From assembly GCA_964568855.1 (NCBI GenBank), contig CAZMSD010000002.1, positions 62,001 through 126,000 of the forward strand: 64,000 nt of DNA, written 5' to 3'. The DNA comes from CAZMSD01 sp964568855. GTDB lineage: Bacteria > CAIWAD01. Position 1 is the first letter of the stretch; each line of letters opens with the position of its first letter. The notes beneath the pieces are model-generated. The model saw only the letters and a list, made by a program, of their open reading frames with translations, did not search any database and had not been told where the DNA came from. Below, one piece after another: positions 1-7,480 of the stretch. Both the position numbers and the translations under genes were made by a program.

Positions 1-228
1 GATGTCCATCAAGGGCTCGAGGTAGCAGGGCCCTATGCAGCCCACTTGCATCACGCGGGCCTTGAGTCGCCTGCGGCGCAGGGTGGCTTTGATTGACTTC
101 AGCACCTCCATCGCCCCGGCCGCCCGCCCGCAGGAAGCCGTGCCAAGGCTGATAACCGGCTCCGGGCTGCTCTGCAGGGCCTTCCAGCTCTTCAGCGCGG
201 CCGAGCGGATCTCTCTCAGGTCACTCAT
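1..228 (-). CDS. NuoF/HydB-type NAD(P)H dehydrogenase subunit, N-terminal part only
   Basis: Only the first 76 residues lie in the window; the gene runs off the left edge. The visible part is the thioredoxin-like [2Fe-2S] domain that opens the beta subunit of bifurcating hydrogenases and NADH dehydrogenases: cysteines occur in TASCGRAAGA and in GCIGPCYLEP, the usual second pair. In the family the missing remainder carries the FMN and NAD(H) site. The ATG at 226-228 overlaps the stop of the upstream NuoE-like gene by 8 bases, which points to translational coupling. With its neighbours it would form an NAD(P)-linked flavo-iron-sulfur module that exchanges electrons with the hydrogenase-like subunit. 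Family call is firm from the motifs; the precise partner is inferred. Confidence 0.8.
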   Translation of the reverse strand, partial: MSDLREIRSAALKSWKALQSSPEPVISLGTASCGRAAGAMEVLKSIKATLRRRRLKARVMQVGCIGPCYLEPLMDI

Positions 229-673
229 ATTTTTCAAGCACCTCTCTCAGGTGTGTCACATTCATCTGGCTGTGGATCTCCTCGTCCACCTGCACCACTG
301 GAGCCAATGCACAGCAGCCCAGGCAGGCCACGGGCTGGAAATCGAAACGCCCGTCCGCGGTGGCCCTGCCGGGCTCGACCTCGAGTTCGCGCTCCACCGC
401 GTCGGAGAGGACCTTCCCGCCCTGCACGTGGCAGGCCGTACCCAGGCAGATCTTGATCGAATGGCGCCCGGGAGCCGTGAACCGGAACTGGGCATAGAAG
501 GAAGCCACCCCGTAGACGGTGTTCTCCGAAATCCGCAGGTGGCCCGATATCCGCTCAACGGCTTCTTCCGAGATGAAGCCGGCAGCGGCCTGGACGCGCT
601 GGAGCAGCGGGATCAGGTCGCCCTCCTTGCCCCGGGAGCTTCTGAACAGGCGGGAATAATCGATGTCGGTCAC
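221..673 (-). CDS. NuoE-like [2Fe-2S] subunit (HydC/HndA type)
   Basis: A 150-residue thioredoxin-like ferredoxin subunit of the NuoE family. The helical N-terminus (residues about 1-60, with LLQRVQAAAGFIS) is followed by a [2Fe-2S] domain whose four cysteines sit in ICLGTACHVQ and ACLGCCALAP, the normal family pattern and length. It starts with GTG at 673, chosen because a GGGAGG ribosome-binding site lies 6 bases upstream. It sits 21 bases after the hydrogenase-like gene and overlaps the NuoF-like gene, so the three are one transcript. Its role is to relay electrons between the flavin subunit and the iron-sulfur protein. Without the rest of the operon I cannot tell a hydrogenase from a formate-dehydrogenase-linked complex. 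Confidence 0.85.
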   Translation of the reverse strand: MTDIDYSRLFRSSRGKEGDLIPLLQRVQAAAGFISEEAVERISGHLRISENTVYGVASFYAQFRFTAPGRHSIKICLGTACHVQGGKVLSDAVERELEVEPGRATADGRFDFQPVACLGCCALAPVVQVDEEIHSQMNVTHLREVLEKYE

Positions 674-694
674 TTGGTCCTCCCTCTGCTGCCA

Positions 695-1960
695 CTATTT
701 CGGGATGCTCTCCGCCAGGAAGATGCAGTCCGTCAGTTCCGCCTTCCCGCCGACCACGTCCTCGGCGAAGGTCTTGCAGCTCGGCGCGCCGCAAATGCCG
801 CAGTCCACCTGGCGCAGCTTCTGCTGAATCCGCTCGATCTCCTTCATCCGCTTGATCGAGGTCACCAGGTCGGTGTCCAGGTAGCGCGTGGGGCGGGGCA
901 GGATCTTGTCTTCAAGGTTGAAATAGCCCGCCTTGAGCAGCCGCTGCACTTCTTTGCGCTCCACCGGGATCTTCCGCTCGTAGCGCTCGCGCTGCTTGAT
1001 GCTGTTGGTCCGCGCAACGTAGGCGTTCTCGACGTTGAAAGGACCGCCGATGCAGCCCTGCATGCAGACCAGGGCCTCTACGAAATCCACGTTGCGCAGC
1101 CTGGAGTTCTCGATGTCGTCCATGATCTGCATCACGTGAGACATGCCCGAGACGGCCAGCCAGTTCTCCATCCTCGAGCTGCGGGAAATACTGCCCAGCG
1201 TGGGCCAGCCCGGATGGAACGAGAAACTCTCCGGAATCCGGCTTTCCGCGAAATCCGCCATCAACTCGAGGATCTTCGGCTGTAACACGCCGTAGACGTC
1301 CTTGATCGCGACCAGACCATCGAAATGCGACCTGGTCTTCTCGGCGGGCTGCTTGATGGAGACGATCACCGCCGGGCAGGGCGCCACGTAGATGATGCCG
1401 ATATCCTCCGGCGCCAGGCCCTCGCGCTCGCTCACCTTCTTCCTTGTCTCACGCGCCGTCAATTCCCGGGGCATGTCCAGAGGGAGCAGCAGCTCCACCA
1501 GGTCGGGATACTTGACCTGGATCAGGCGCACCACCGCCGGACAGAAGCAGGAGATCAGCGGCAGCCTGCCGCGGTAGCCCTTCAGGTGCTCCACGCAGGC
1601 CCTGGCAATGACCGCCGAGGAGGCGCCGATGTCGATCACCTCGTCGAAACCCAGACGGCGGAAGGCTTCATGCACCAGGTAGGGATGGACGGTCGCGTCG
1701 AACTGGGTGTAGAGCACCGGCGAGGGAATCACCACCTTGTACTTGTAACGCGAGATCTCCGTGAAAGCGTCGGAATCGGAAACTATGGCCCCCGGCTCGC
1801 AGACGGCGATGCAGTTGCCGCAGTCCACGCAGAGTTCCTCCTCGATCACGGCGTGGCCCGCGCGCGTGCGGATGGCTTGGGTGGGGCAGTTGCGCATGCA
1901 CTTGCCGTGCCCGCGGCAGGCTTCCACGTTCACGCGGTGCGCATGGTAGTACTTGGCCAT
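695..1960 (-). CDS. [FeFe]-hydrogenase-like iron-sulfur protein with C-terminal CxxC...C cluster domain
   Basis: A 421-residue protein of the HfsB-like (sensory or bifurcating-associated) [FeFe]-hydrogenase family. Domains in order: a two-cluster ferredoxin domain (CRGHGKCMRNCP, then CVDCGNCIAVCEP); an H-cluster domain with variant motifs ISCFCPA (L1), APCPAVIVSIK (L2) and ALVCMQGCIGGPF (L3); and a C-terminal [4Fe-4S] domain (DCGICGAPSCKTFAED). L1 differs from the catalytic TSCCPxW and L2 lacks the usual MPCxxK, so true H2 turnover is uncertain. His18 stands where the second Cys of the first ferredoxin motif is usual. The ATG at 1960 was preferred to a GTG six bases upstream because GGGGGA is correctly spaced for it. 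It is flanked by ATPase/DRTGG genes and NuoE/NuoF, the usual company of this family. Confidence 0.8.
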   Translation of the reverse strand: MAKYYHAHRVNVEACRGHGKCMRNCPTQAIRTRAGHAVIEEELCVDCGNCIAVCEPGAIVSDSDAFTEISRYKYKVVIPSPVLYTQFDATVHPYLVHEAFRRLGFDEVIDIGASSAVIARACVEHLKGYRGRLPLISCFCPAVVRLIQVKYPDLVELLLPLDMPRELTARETRKKVSEREGLAPEDIGIIYVAPCPAVIVSIKQPAEKTRSHFDGLVAIKDVYGVLQPKILELMADFAESRIPESFSFHPGWPTLGSISRSSRMENWLAVSGMSHVMQIMDDIENSRLRNVDFVEALVCMQGCIGGPFNVENAYVARTNSIKQRERYERKIPVERKEVQRLLKAGYFNLEDKILPRPTRYLDTDLVTSIKRMKEIERIQQKLRQVDCGICGAPSCKTFAEDVVGGKAELTDCIFLAESIPK

Positions 1961-1998
1961 GTCCACGTCCCCCGTTTTCGGAAGACCTCGGGAGCCCT

Positions 1999-2796
1999 TC
2001 AGATAACGAAGCGCATCGTCAGGCGGGTGCCGACGTCCACTTCGCTCTGGACGTCCAGTTCGTCGGCGTTTCTCTTGATATTGGGCAGGCCCATCCCTGA
2101 GCCGAATCCCATGGCCCGCATCTCGTCCGTGGCCGTGGTGAAGCCCTCCTGCAATGCCAGGTCCACGTCGGGAATACCCTTGCCCCTGTCGTCGATAACC
2201 ACGTCCACGGCCACCGGGCTGACCTGGAGAATCACTTTCGCTTCATCGGCGTGCATCACGACGTTCATCTCGCCCTCGTAGGTGGCGATGGCCACCCGCC
2301 GGATCAACACGGGGTCCAGGCCGATCTTCTTGAGGATCGATTTAACCGTGGTGGAGGCGATCCCGGCGTTGGTGAAGTCCCGACCCGCGATATGCAGGTC
2401 GTGACTGAGCAGCAGCTCCTCGGGCCTGTTCTGTTCGGGGGAAAGGGGGGTGTCGGGCGAACGGCCGCTGATCAGCGAGTCGATCCGCACGCAGGCGGGG
2501 TACATGTCCAGCGGCGTACTCAGCAGGACCAGGTCGTGCTCGCGGGCGATGCGGGCCGATTCCTGTATCACGGTCTTGCCGCGAATCAGCACGATCGCGG
2601 CGAATTCCGCCATGTACGCCGAAATCACGGCCTGCTGGCTGGCCAGCCCCGTCAACAGCAGGGAATTCGGCTTGCCGAAAGCCAGCACGTCGCTCATCAG
2701 GTCCGAGGCGTAGATGTGATCCACCGCGGTGTCGAGCAGGTCCTGACCCTCGACCACCGTCGCTTCAAGAGCATCCTTGATCTGCGCGATTCTCAC
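1999..2796 (-). CDS. DRTGG-domain protein fused to a GHKL (anti-sigma-like) ATPase domain
   Basis: A 265-residue cytoplasmic protein. Residues about 1-115 form a DRTGG-type domain, homologous to the next gene upstream (both share 'ASDLMSDVLA' or 'VSDMISDVMAG' followed by a conserved core). Residues about 135-265 are a histidine-kinase-like ATPase with an N-box (EGEMN), a G1 box (DDRGKGI) and a G2 box (GFGSGMGLPNI), but there is no phospho-acceptor histidine domain. Such proteins routinely accompany Hfs/Hyd hydrogenase-like subunits and are thought to be regulatory or maturation partners; the actual reaction is unknown. The start is a GTG with only a weak ribosome-binding site. It lies 38 bases upstream of the hydrogenase-like gene and is co-transcribed with it. 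Confidence 0.75.
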   Translation of the reverse strand: MRIAQIKDALEATVVEGQDLLDTAVDHIYASDLMSDVLAFGKPNSLLLTGLASQQAVISAYMAEFAAIVLIRGKTVIQESARIAREHDLVLLSTPLDMYPACVRIDSLISGRSPDTPLSPEQNRPEELLLSHDLHIAGRDFTNAGIASTTVKSILKKIGLDPVLIRRVAIATYEGEMNVVMHADEAKVILQVSPVAVDVVIDDRGKGIPDVDLALQEGFTTATDEMRAMGFGSGMGLPNIKRNADELDVQSEVDVGTRLTMRFVI

Positions 2797-2853
2797 AAAT
2801 GCGCCAGCCGGGTTGCGACCGGCAGCCGGGGGTACTGCCGGTCATGGACGGTG

Positions 2854-3189
2854 TCAGGCGGTGCCGAGACCCATGCCGTAGAGTCTGCCCACCATGTCGA
2901 AGGTGGCCTGTTCCGTGCCGAGAATCGCCATGTTGTGCTTGCTGGCGAGCTCCACGGTTTCAGCGGGGATTTCCTTGCCGCTGGTGATGATGATCGCCGC
3001 CACGTCCACCAGGTTGGCCGCAGGGATGATGCTCTTGTGCGTCTGGATGGTCAGCCAGAGGTTGCCGGATTGCGCGCCGGCCATGACGTCGCTGATCATG
3101 TCGGAGACGAACACGCCGGTGAATTCCCGGTCTTCGAATTCGCTCATCGACACAAGCCCGATCTGTTCGGCAAGTTCTCGAACGGTCAT
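2854..3189 (-). CDS. Small stand-alone DRTGG-domain protein
   Basis: A 111-residue protein consisting only of a DRTGG-like domain (MTVRELAEQIGL, then FVSDMISDVMAGAQSGNLW). It is the first gene of the hydrogenase-like operon proper and paralogous to the N-terminal half of the following gene. The family is found beside phosphotransacetylases, CBS proteins and Hfs hydrogenases; its ligand is not established. ATG 3189 was chosen over a TTG three bases earlier because an AGGAG lies at proper spacing. A run of hairpin-forming repeats lies immediately upstream. Confidence 0.7.
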   Translation of the reverse strand: MTVRELAEQIGLVSMSEFEDREFTGVFVSDMISDVMAGAQSGNLWLTIQTHKSIIPAANLVDVAAIIITSGKEIPAETVELASKHNMAILGTEQATFDMVGRLYGMGLGTA

Positions 3190-3235
3190 CAATGCACTCC
3201 TGCTCGCTTCGCGGATACGTATCCATGTGATTCAC

Positions 3236-3304
3236 GGGTCTGCGGACTCACATAGAGTCCGCCGGACTCGAAGAGTCTGCCGGACTCGAAGAGTCCGCAG
3301 ACTC
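3236..3304. repeat. Cluster of short GAGTC/GACTC hairpin repeats
   Basis: Three successive inverted repeats (3255-3269 GAGTCCGCCGGACTC, 3273-3287 GAGTCTGCCGGACTC, 3291-3304 GAGTCCGCAGACTC) spaced exactly 18 bases apart, with a fourth weaker unit at 3237-3250. They fill the gap between a hypothetical gene and the DRTGG gene. Each unit can fold into a 5-6 bp stem with a 3-4 base loop. They may act as an intercistronic processing or attenuation element, or may be a small repeat family. Confidence 0.7.
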
Positions 3305-3305
3305 A

Positions 3306-3857
3306 TTAGAACAGGGACCTGCGCTCGCCCGGCGCGTCCTGGGAGAGCATGTCCACATCGTGGAGGAAGTCCCCCTTGCACCGCGGAAAATCGATGATCA
3401 GGTTCGTGGGCAGAACCTTGATTCTCGATCGCGATGTATCACGACGCTGGTTGAAATAGTCCGTCAGGATGTCAAGCTTGCGCTGGGGAATCGGATCGGC
3501 CAGCGTTTCGGGCAGAAAACCGAAGGCCACGATCACGAAAGTGCGCTGCTCCTCGTAGCGCTGCCGCTGCACATCAAGCTCGCATTCGGGAATGCAGCCG
3601 GTACAGTGCATCAGGCCCATCAGGTCGTCGAATTTCTCCCTGCGCCCGCATTCGCCGCACTCGAGATCGAACTGGAAGGACTGGGCATTTTCCATTCGCG
3701 TCCAATGGCAGTCGCCCTCGACGTAGCGGTCTCCGAGGATCGGGTTGGTCTCCCTTGAGAAATAGGTACGCAAGCCCTCACAGTGGAAGCACTTCTCGAA
3801 GACAACGAAGCCGAAACGGATATTCGCCATTTTCCACTGGTGTTGGCATTCTGACAT
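3306..3857 (-). CDS. Hypothetical Cys-rich (zinc-ribbon-like) protein
   Basis: A 183-residue protein of unknown function. It carries three CxxC-type pairs (CFHC near residue 23, CGEC near 68, CTGC near 86) plus other cysteines, so one or two structural zinc or iron sites are likely. The C-terminal half contains no motif I recognise. ATG 3857 has AGGAG upstream. It reads toward the hydrogenase-like genes on the same strand and may lead that operon, although the hairpin repeats between them could separate expression. Redox or metal sensing would fit the context but is only a guess. Confidence 0.6.
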   Translation of the reverse strand: MSECQHQWKMANIRFGFVVFEKCFHCEGLRTYFSRETNPILGDRYVEGDCHWTRMENAQSFQFDLECGECGRREKFDDLMGLMHCTGCIPECELDVQRQRYEEQRTFVIVAFGFLPETLADPIPQRKLDILTDYFNQRRDTSRSRIKVLPTNLIIDFPRCKGDFLHDVDMLSQDAPGERRSLF

Positions 3858-4288
3858 GTCGCAAAGCTCCTTGCTGCTCGAACCTCTGGCGGGCGGGACT
3901 GATCGGGCCGCATCCGGAGTGAATGAAATAACGCGTGGCGTGCTATGTCAATCAATATATTTCATCAACGGCGTGGTTCAAGTTATGAAGACGGTGCGCT
4001 TGAAATTTGTCGCTGGACTTGCGGCGTGACCGCGCCGAGGATCGAATCGTCGAGCGCAGATTTCCAGACATAATTCCGATTGATTGAAAAGACATCACGG
4101 CTCCCGAGTATAATACTGATGATGTTCCAGCTCTTCTTGAAATCTCGTGAGTATTGCCGTGGGTATTTTGTCAATTGTTACAACAGCTAATTATACTACA
4201 AATGCATGATAAATTTCAGGTATTCCGTCTGACCGATATCGGTACAAGAGCCCATAACGCAATTATGTTTCAGCGACTCGTTTTTTTC
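3858..4288. other. AT-rich intergenic region without a convincing gene
   Basis: About 430 bases clearly lower in GC than the surroundings lie between the Cys-rich gene (minus) and the small-RNA promoter (plus). Short open frames here lack ribosome-binding sites and family resemblance. Apart from the minus-strand promoter candidate I see no further feature. Confidence 0.6.
3923..3951 (-). promoter_or_regulatory. Possible sigma70-type promoter for the Cys-rich gene and hydrogenase-like operon
   Basis: On the minus strand a perfect TTGACA (3946-3951) is followed after 17 bases by TTTCAT (3923-3928), a 4/6 match to the -10 box. It lies about 65 bases upstream of the ATG at 3857 in an AT-richer stretch. 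The -10 match is mediocre. Confidence 0.4.
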
Positions 4289-4317
4289 TTGCTTAAATCC
4301 CATGCAAGACCTATAGT
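4289..4317 (+). promoter_or_regulatory. Sigma70-type promoter of the putative small RNA
   Basis: TTGCTT at 4289-4294, a 17-base spacer, then TATAGT at 4312-4317: 4/6 and 5/6 matches at ideal spacing. The predicted start is near 4324. It faces no protein gene on the plus strand, only the structured element that ends in an intrinsic terminator about 145 bases later. Confidence 0.55.
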
Positions 4318-4323
4318 CGATCC

Positions 4324-4468
4324 AATGCTGGTGCCCACCCATTGGTGGAGAACTGGGGAAAGCTGCATCTTGACGTCAGGCGCTTGATGCGCCGGGTTCC
4401 CCCTCCATCAAGGTGCAGCTCCTTTCCCCTTAAAGATCGCGCCCCGATCCGGACCGGGGCGTTTTCTT
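4324..4468 (+). ncRNA. Putative structured small RNA of unknown family
   Basis: The stretch from the predicted start to the terminator T-run folds convincingly. Bases 4355-4361 pair with 4423-4429, and 4362-4373 pair with 4408-4419: a 19-bp rod with one G-U pair and a TCC bulge. The rod encloses a small hairpin (4379-4383 with 4389-4393). A GC-rich terminator hairpin and T-run follow. The 5' part has another potential stem (CCAATG with CATTGG). No plus-strand protein gene is upstream or downstream, so this is neither a leader nor a 3' UTR. I do not recognise the SRP RNA, tmRNA or RNase P core motifs. A diverged 6S-like RNA is not excluded. Confidence 0.5.
4440..4468 (+). terminator. Intrinsic terminator of the small RNA
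   Basis: CGCCCCG (4440-4446) pairs with CGGGGCG (4455-4461) and is followed directly by TTTTCTTT. On the minus strand the same hairpin could also end the sucCD transcript, though only a weak T-rich tail follows there. Confidence 0.7.
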
Positions 4469-4559
4469 TGCCTGCGTGATACACCATCAAGAGCGCGCTC
4501 GAGGTCCCCCGCGGCGCCCGCATCTCCGTGCAATACGAATCGACACGCGGTCGGGTGAA

Positions 4560-5438
4560 TCAACCCGACAGGCATTCCCGAACCAACCGGGGAACTTCCG
4601 CGGGCACGCGGGCCACCGGGATGCCCGCCTCCTCGAAGGCGTCCAGCTTGCTTCGGATGCTGCCTCGGCCCCCGGCGACGATCGCTCCCGCATGCCCCAT
4701 CCGCTTCCCCGGCGGCGCGGTGCGCCCCGCCAGGTAGGCCACCACGGGCTTGCCGATCTCCCCGGAAAGGACCAGCTCCGCCGCCGCCTCCTCCATGCTG
4801 CCGCCGATTTCTCCGATCAGCAGCACGGCCCGCGTGTCCGGGTCTCCTTCGAAAAGGCGCAGGATCTCGGGAAAGGGAGTGCCCACCACGGGATCTCCGC
4901 CGATGCCGGCGCAGGTGCTCTGGCCGATTCCCGCCCGGGTCAGGCGGGAGACGATCTCGTAGGTCAGTGTCCCGCTGCGCGAGGCCACACCGACTCCTCC
5001 GGGCGTGTAATACATCGCGGGAACGAAACCCACCTTGCAGCGCTCGCCGGGCGAGATCAGGCCGGGAGTGTTGGGGCCGATCAGGGTCGCGCCGTGCTCG
5101 GCCGCCCGGGCGACGATTTCGAGGGTGTCGTGCAGCGGCACGTGCTCCGAGACCATCACCAGGGTCCGCAGGCCGGCCTCAAGGGCCTCGCAGGCGGCAT
5201 GCTTCATGGCCCGGGCGGGCACGAAGAGAATCGAAGCGTTGGGCCGCACACGCTCCACCGCCTCCGCGACGCTGTCGAACACCGGCACGCCGTGGACTTC
5301 GGTTCCACCCGCCCCGGGTCTCGCGCCGGCCACCACCGCGGTTCCGTACTCGACCATCAGCTCCGTGTGACGGCGGGCCGCCTCGCCGGTGATGCCCTGC
5401 ACCAGCAGCCGGGTTCTCGAATCGACGATGACGCTCAT
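4560..5438 (-). CDS. sucD: Succinyl-CoA ligase (ADP/GDP-forming), alpha subunit
   Basis: 292 residues, the normal length. An N-terminal CoA-binding Rossmann domain (MSVIVDSRTRLLVQGITGEAA) precedes the ligase domain with the phospho-histidine loop GKRMGHAGAIV near residue 245. SucD interconverts succinyl-CoA and succinate with nucleotide phosphorylation, as the alpha half of the heterodimer; the catalytic His is phosphorylated during turnover. It lies 67 bases behind sucC on the same strand and is clearly co-transcribed. ATG 5438 has a GGGGG ribosome-binding stretch. A malate- or other acyl-CoA ligase specificity cannot be excluded from sequence alone. Confidence 0.92.
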   Translation of the reverse strand: MSVIVDSRTRLLVQGITGEAARRHTELMVEYGTAVVAGARPGAGGTEVHGVPVFDSVAEAVERVRPNASILFVPARAMKHAACEALEAGLRTLVMVSEHVPLHDTLEIVARAAEHGATLIGPNTPGLISPGERCKVGFVPAMYYTPGGVGVASRSGTLTYEIVSRLTRAGIGQSTCAGIGGDPVVGTPFPEILRLFEGDPDTRAVLLIGEIGGSMEEAAAELVLSGEIGKPVVAYLAGRTAPPGKRMGHAGAIVAGGRGSIRSKLDAFEEAGIPVARVPAEVPRLVRECLSG

Positions 5439-5505
5439 CGGCAGCCCCCGAACGCGACTCGCAGGATTCGTTCCGCGCCCCGGATCGGTCCGACTTCGGT
5501 GCGGT

Positions 5506-6684
5506 TCATGAACGCTCTCCCTCCCTGGACGATTCCACGGCGCGCTCCACCGCCTCTTCGAGTTCCGTGCAGGGATCGAGTCCCGCCTCGCGCAGGATGG
5601 CGTGGCCCTCCCGCTCGCGGTTGCCCACCATGCGGATCACCAGCGGGATCCCCGGCGGGCTGTCTTCCAGGAAGCGCACGATGCCGCGGGCCAGGCTGTC
5701 GCAGCGGTTGAGGCCCGCGAAGATGTTCACCAGCAGGCAGCGGCCCCGGCCGGCTCGGGAGAGCAGGTCGAATGCGCGGTAGATTCCTTCCTCGTCGATC
5801 TGCGCGGTGTCGATGAAGTTGGCCGCAGAACCGCCCGCGAAGTTGATCAGGTCGAGGATCGTCATGGTCAGCCCCGCCCCGCTGGAGAGGATGGCGATCT
5901 CGCCGGGCAGCTCGATGTAGGTCCAGTCGCTGGCGCGGGCTTCTTCGACCAGCGGGTCCGGATCGCGCAGTGTATCACGGTATTCGGACAGTTCTTCCTG
6001 GCGGAAGAGCGCGTCGTCGTTGACGTTGAGCACGGCGTCTACGGCCAGCAGACCGTCCGCGACCACCGCCAGCGGATTGATCTCCGTCAACTCGACGTCG
6101 TAGCGGCGGAACAGGCCGTAGAGCGCCTCGGCCACCTGCGCGGCAAGTTCGCCCGTGCTCGGGTCCGCGCCGCCGGTGGTCCGGCTTTCGCCGGCGGGAT
6201 CCTCGTCGAGGAAAGCGGCCAGCCGGGCCAGGTGTTCCTCCCCGGGGCCCTTGAGCACGTCCAGCGGCAGCCTGAGCACCTGGCCGGGATCGCCGGCGGC
6301 CAGCTCCTCCACGTCCACGCCCCCGCTGCGCGCGGCGATCAGCACGGGAGCCCTGCTCCTGTGATCCACGGTCACGGCCAGGTAGAGTTCGCGGTCGATC
6401 CGCGCCCTTTCTTCCACCAGCAGGCGGGAGACGCTCTCGCCCCCCGCCTCGCGGGAAAGCAGCTCCCGCGCTTCCTCCGCGGCGCTTGCCGGATCATCGG
6501 CGAAGCGGATCAAGCCCAGCTTGCCGCGCTTCTTGATTCCGAGCTGGGGCTTGATTACCACGGGGCATCCCAGCTCTACGGCGACCCGGGCAGCCTCGTC
6601 GGCTGTCAGGGCCAAATCGCCCCTAGGCACCGCGATACCCCGCCGGGCGAAGATCCGCTTGGCCTGATACTCGCGCAGGTTCAT
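5506..6684 (-). CDS. sucC: Succinyl-CoA ligase (ADP/GDP-forming), beta subunit
   Basis: 392 residues: an ATP-grasp domain (starting MNLREYQAKRIFARRGI, with PVVIKPQLGIKKRGK as nucleotide-binding stretch) and a C-terminal CoA-ligase flavodoxin-like domain (SSGAGLTMTILDLINFAGG). The beta subunit binds nucleotide and, with SucD, completes the TCA-cycle reaction in the cytoplasm. The family signature around GAGLxMxxxD is present but diverged (TAQ where GGGA is usual), so this is a somewhat distant SucC. ATG 6684 has GGGAGAAAGG upstream. Confidence 0.9.
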   Translation of the reverse strand: MNLREYQAKRIFARRGIAVPRGDLALTADEAARVAVELGCPVVIKPQLGIKKRGKLGLIRFADDPASAAEEARELLSREAGGESVSRLLVEERARIDRELYLAVTVDHRSRAPVLIAARSGGVDVEELAAGDPGQVLRLPLDVLKGPGEEHLARLAAFLDEDPAGESRTTGGADPSTGELAAQVAEALYGLFRRYDVELTEINPLAVVADGLLAVDAVLNVNDDALFRQEELSEYRDTLRDPDPLVEEARASDWTYIELPGEIAILSSGAGLTMTILDLINFAGGSAANFIDTAQIDEEGIYRAFDLLSRAGRGRCLLVNIFAGLNRCDSLARGIVRFLEDSPPGIPLVIRMVGNREREGHAILREAGLDPCTELEEAVERAVESSREGERS

Positions 6685-6789
6685 GCGCCCTTTCTCCCTC
6701 GCCGTTTCTCTCTCGACTTGCGGAAAATGTCGGAAATCACGGCCATCCGTTGCAGATTATCGGTGTGCGGCAAGCGGAGCGACAAGGCC

Positions 6790-7386
6790 ATGCAACCGGA
6801 CGAGGGCACCGCGGCGGACCGGCGCCGGAAATACGACGTATCACGAAGCGAAGCCCTGCTGATCCTGGATCTCGACGAGACCCTGATCCATTCCAGCCTC
6901 GAAGCGCTTGGGCGGGAGCCGGATTTCCGGTGCGGACCGTACCTGGTCTACATGCGCCCCGGTGTGACTTCCTTCCTGAGAGAATGCGCCGAGATCTTCG
7001 AGCTCGCCGTGTGGACCACGGCCACGGAGGACTACGCCGCATGCATCGTGGAGCGCATATTTCCCGAGGACTGTCCGCCGTCCTTCGTCTTTACCAGAGC
7101 ACGCTGCACGATCGCCTATTCGCACGCACTCAGAAGACCGGTGTACGTGAAAGACCTGAAAAAGGCGAAACGCAGGGGCTACAGGCTTGAGCGCATCCTG
7201 GTAGTGGACGACACGCCGGAAATGCTGGCTCGAAATTACGGGAACCTGGTGCCCGTCGAGCGATTCACGGGCGACCCGTGTGATACGGTGCTGCGGGAAT
7301 TGCTGCCCTTCCTCCGGGAGATCAGCGAGGCGGAGGATTTCCGGCGGATCGACAAGCGCCGATGGAATTACAGGTCCGCGGAGTGA
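6790..7386 (+). CDS. FCP1/NIF-type HAD-superfamily phosphatase
   Basis: 198 residues. The N-terminal catalytic motif LILDLDETLIHSS is the DxDxT nucleophile loop of the FCP1/small-CTD-phosphatase branch, followed by the typical YLVYMRPGVTSFL and WTTATEDYA segments and the acidic motif LVVDDTPEM. In eukaryotes these dephosphorylate RNA polymerase tails; bacterial substrates are unknown, so only a phosphoprotein or small-molecule phosphatase role can be suggested. A second in-frame ATG at 6727 would add 21 residues; I prefer 6790 because homology begins soon after it, but neither start has a strong ribosome-binding site. It lies divergent from sucC and stands alone. Confidence 0.8.
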   Translation: MQPDEGTAADRRRKYDVSRSEALLILDLDETLIHSSLEALGREPDFRCGPYLVYMRPGVTSFLRECAEIFELAVWTTATEDYAACIVERIFPEDCPPSFVFTRARCTIAYSHALRRPVYVKDLKKAKRRGYRLERILVVDDTPEMLARNYGNLVPVERFTGDPCDTVLRELLPFLREISEAEDFRRIDKRRWNYRSAE

Positions 7387-7480
7387 CTGCGCGTGTGATC
7401 CGACTCGACGCTTCCCGATCCGGGTGGTGCTTTCCGGTATTCGCGCGCGGCGGCGGGGCTCAGAGCAGGCCCGTCTGAAA

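Noticed and set aside
35..1285. A 416-codon plus-strand frame across the left end
   Set aside because: It overlaps NuoE- and hydrogenase-like genes whose iron-sulfur motifs fix the minus strand as coding.
695..1960. Calling this gene a catalytic [FeFe]-hydrogenase (HydA)
   Set aside because: The L1 and L2 H-cluster motifs deviate from the catalytic consensus, so I describe it as hydrogenase-like only.
3983..4174. A 63-codon minus-strand gene in the AT-rich spacer
   Set aside because: No ribosome-binding site and no recognisable sequence; composition fits noncoding DNA.
4324..4468. SRP RNA or tmRNA
   Set aside because: The SRP core (GGAAGCAG-type loop) and the tmRNA tRNA-like ends are absent; the element is kept as a small RNA of unknown family.
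4311..4523. A 70-codon minus-strand gene over the small-RNA locus
   Set aside because: No ribosome-binding site, no homology, and it runs through a terminator hairpin.
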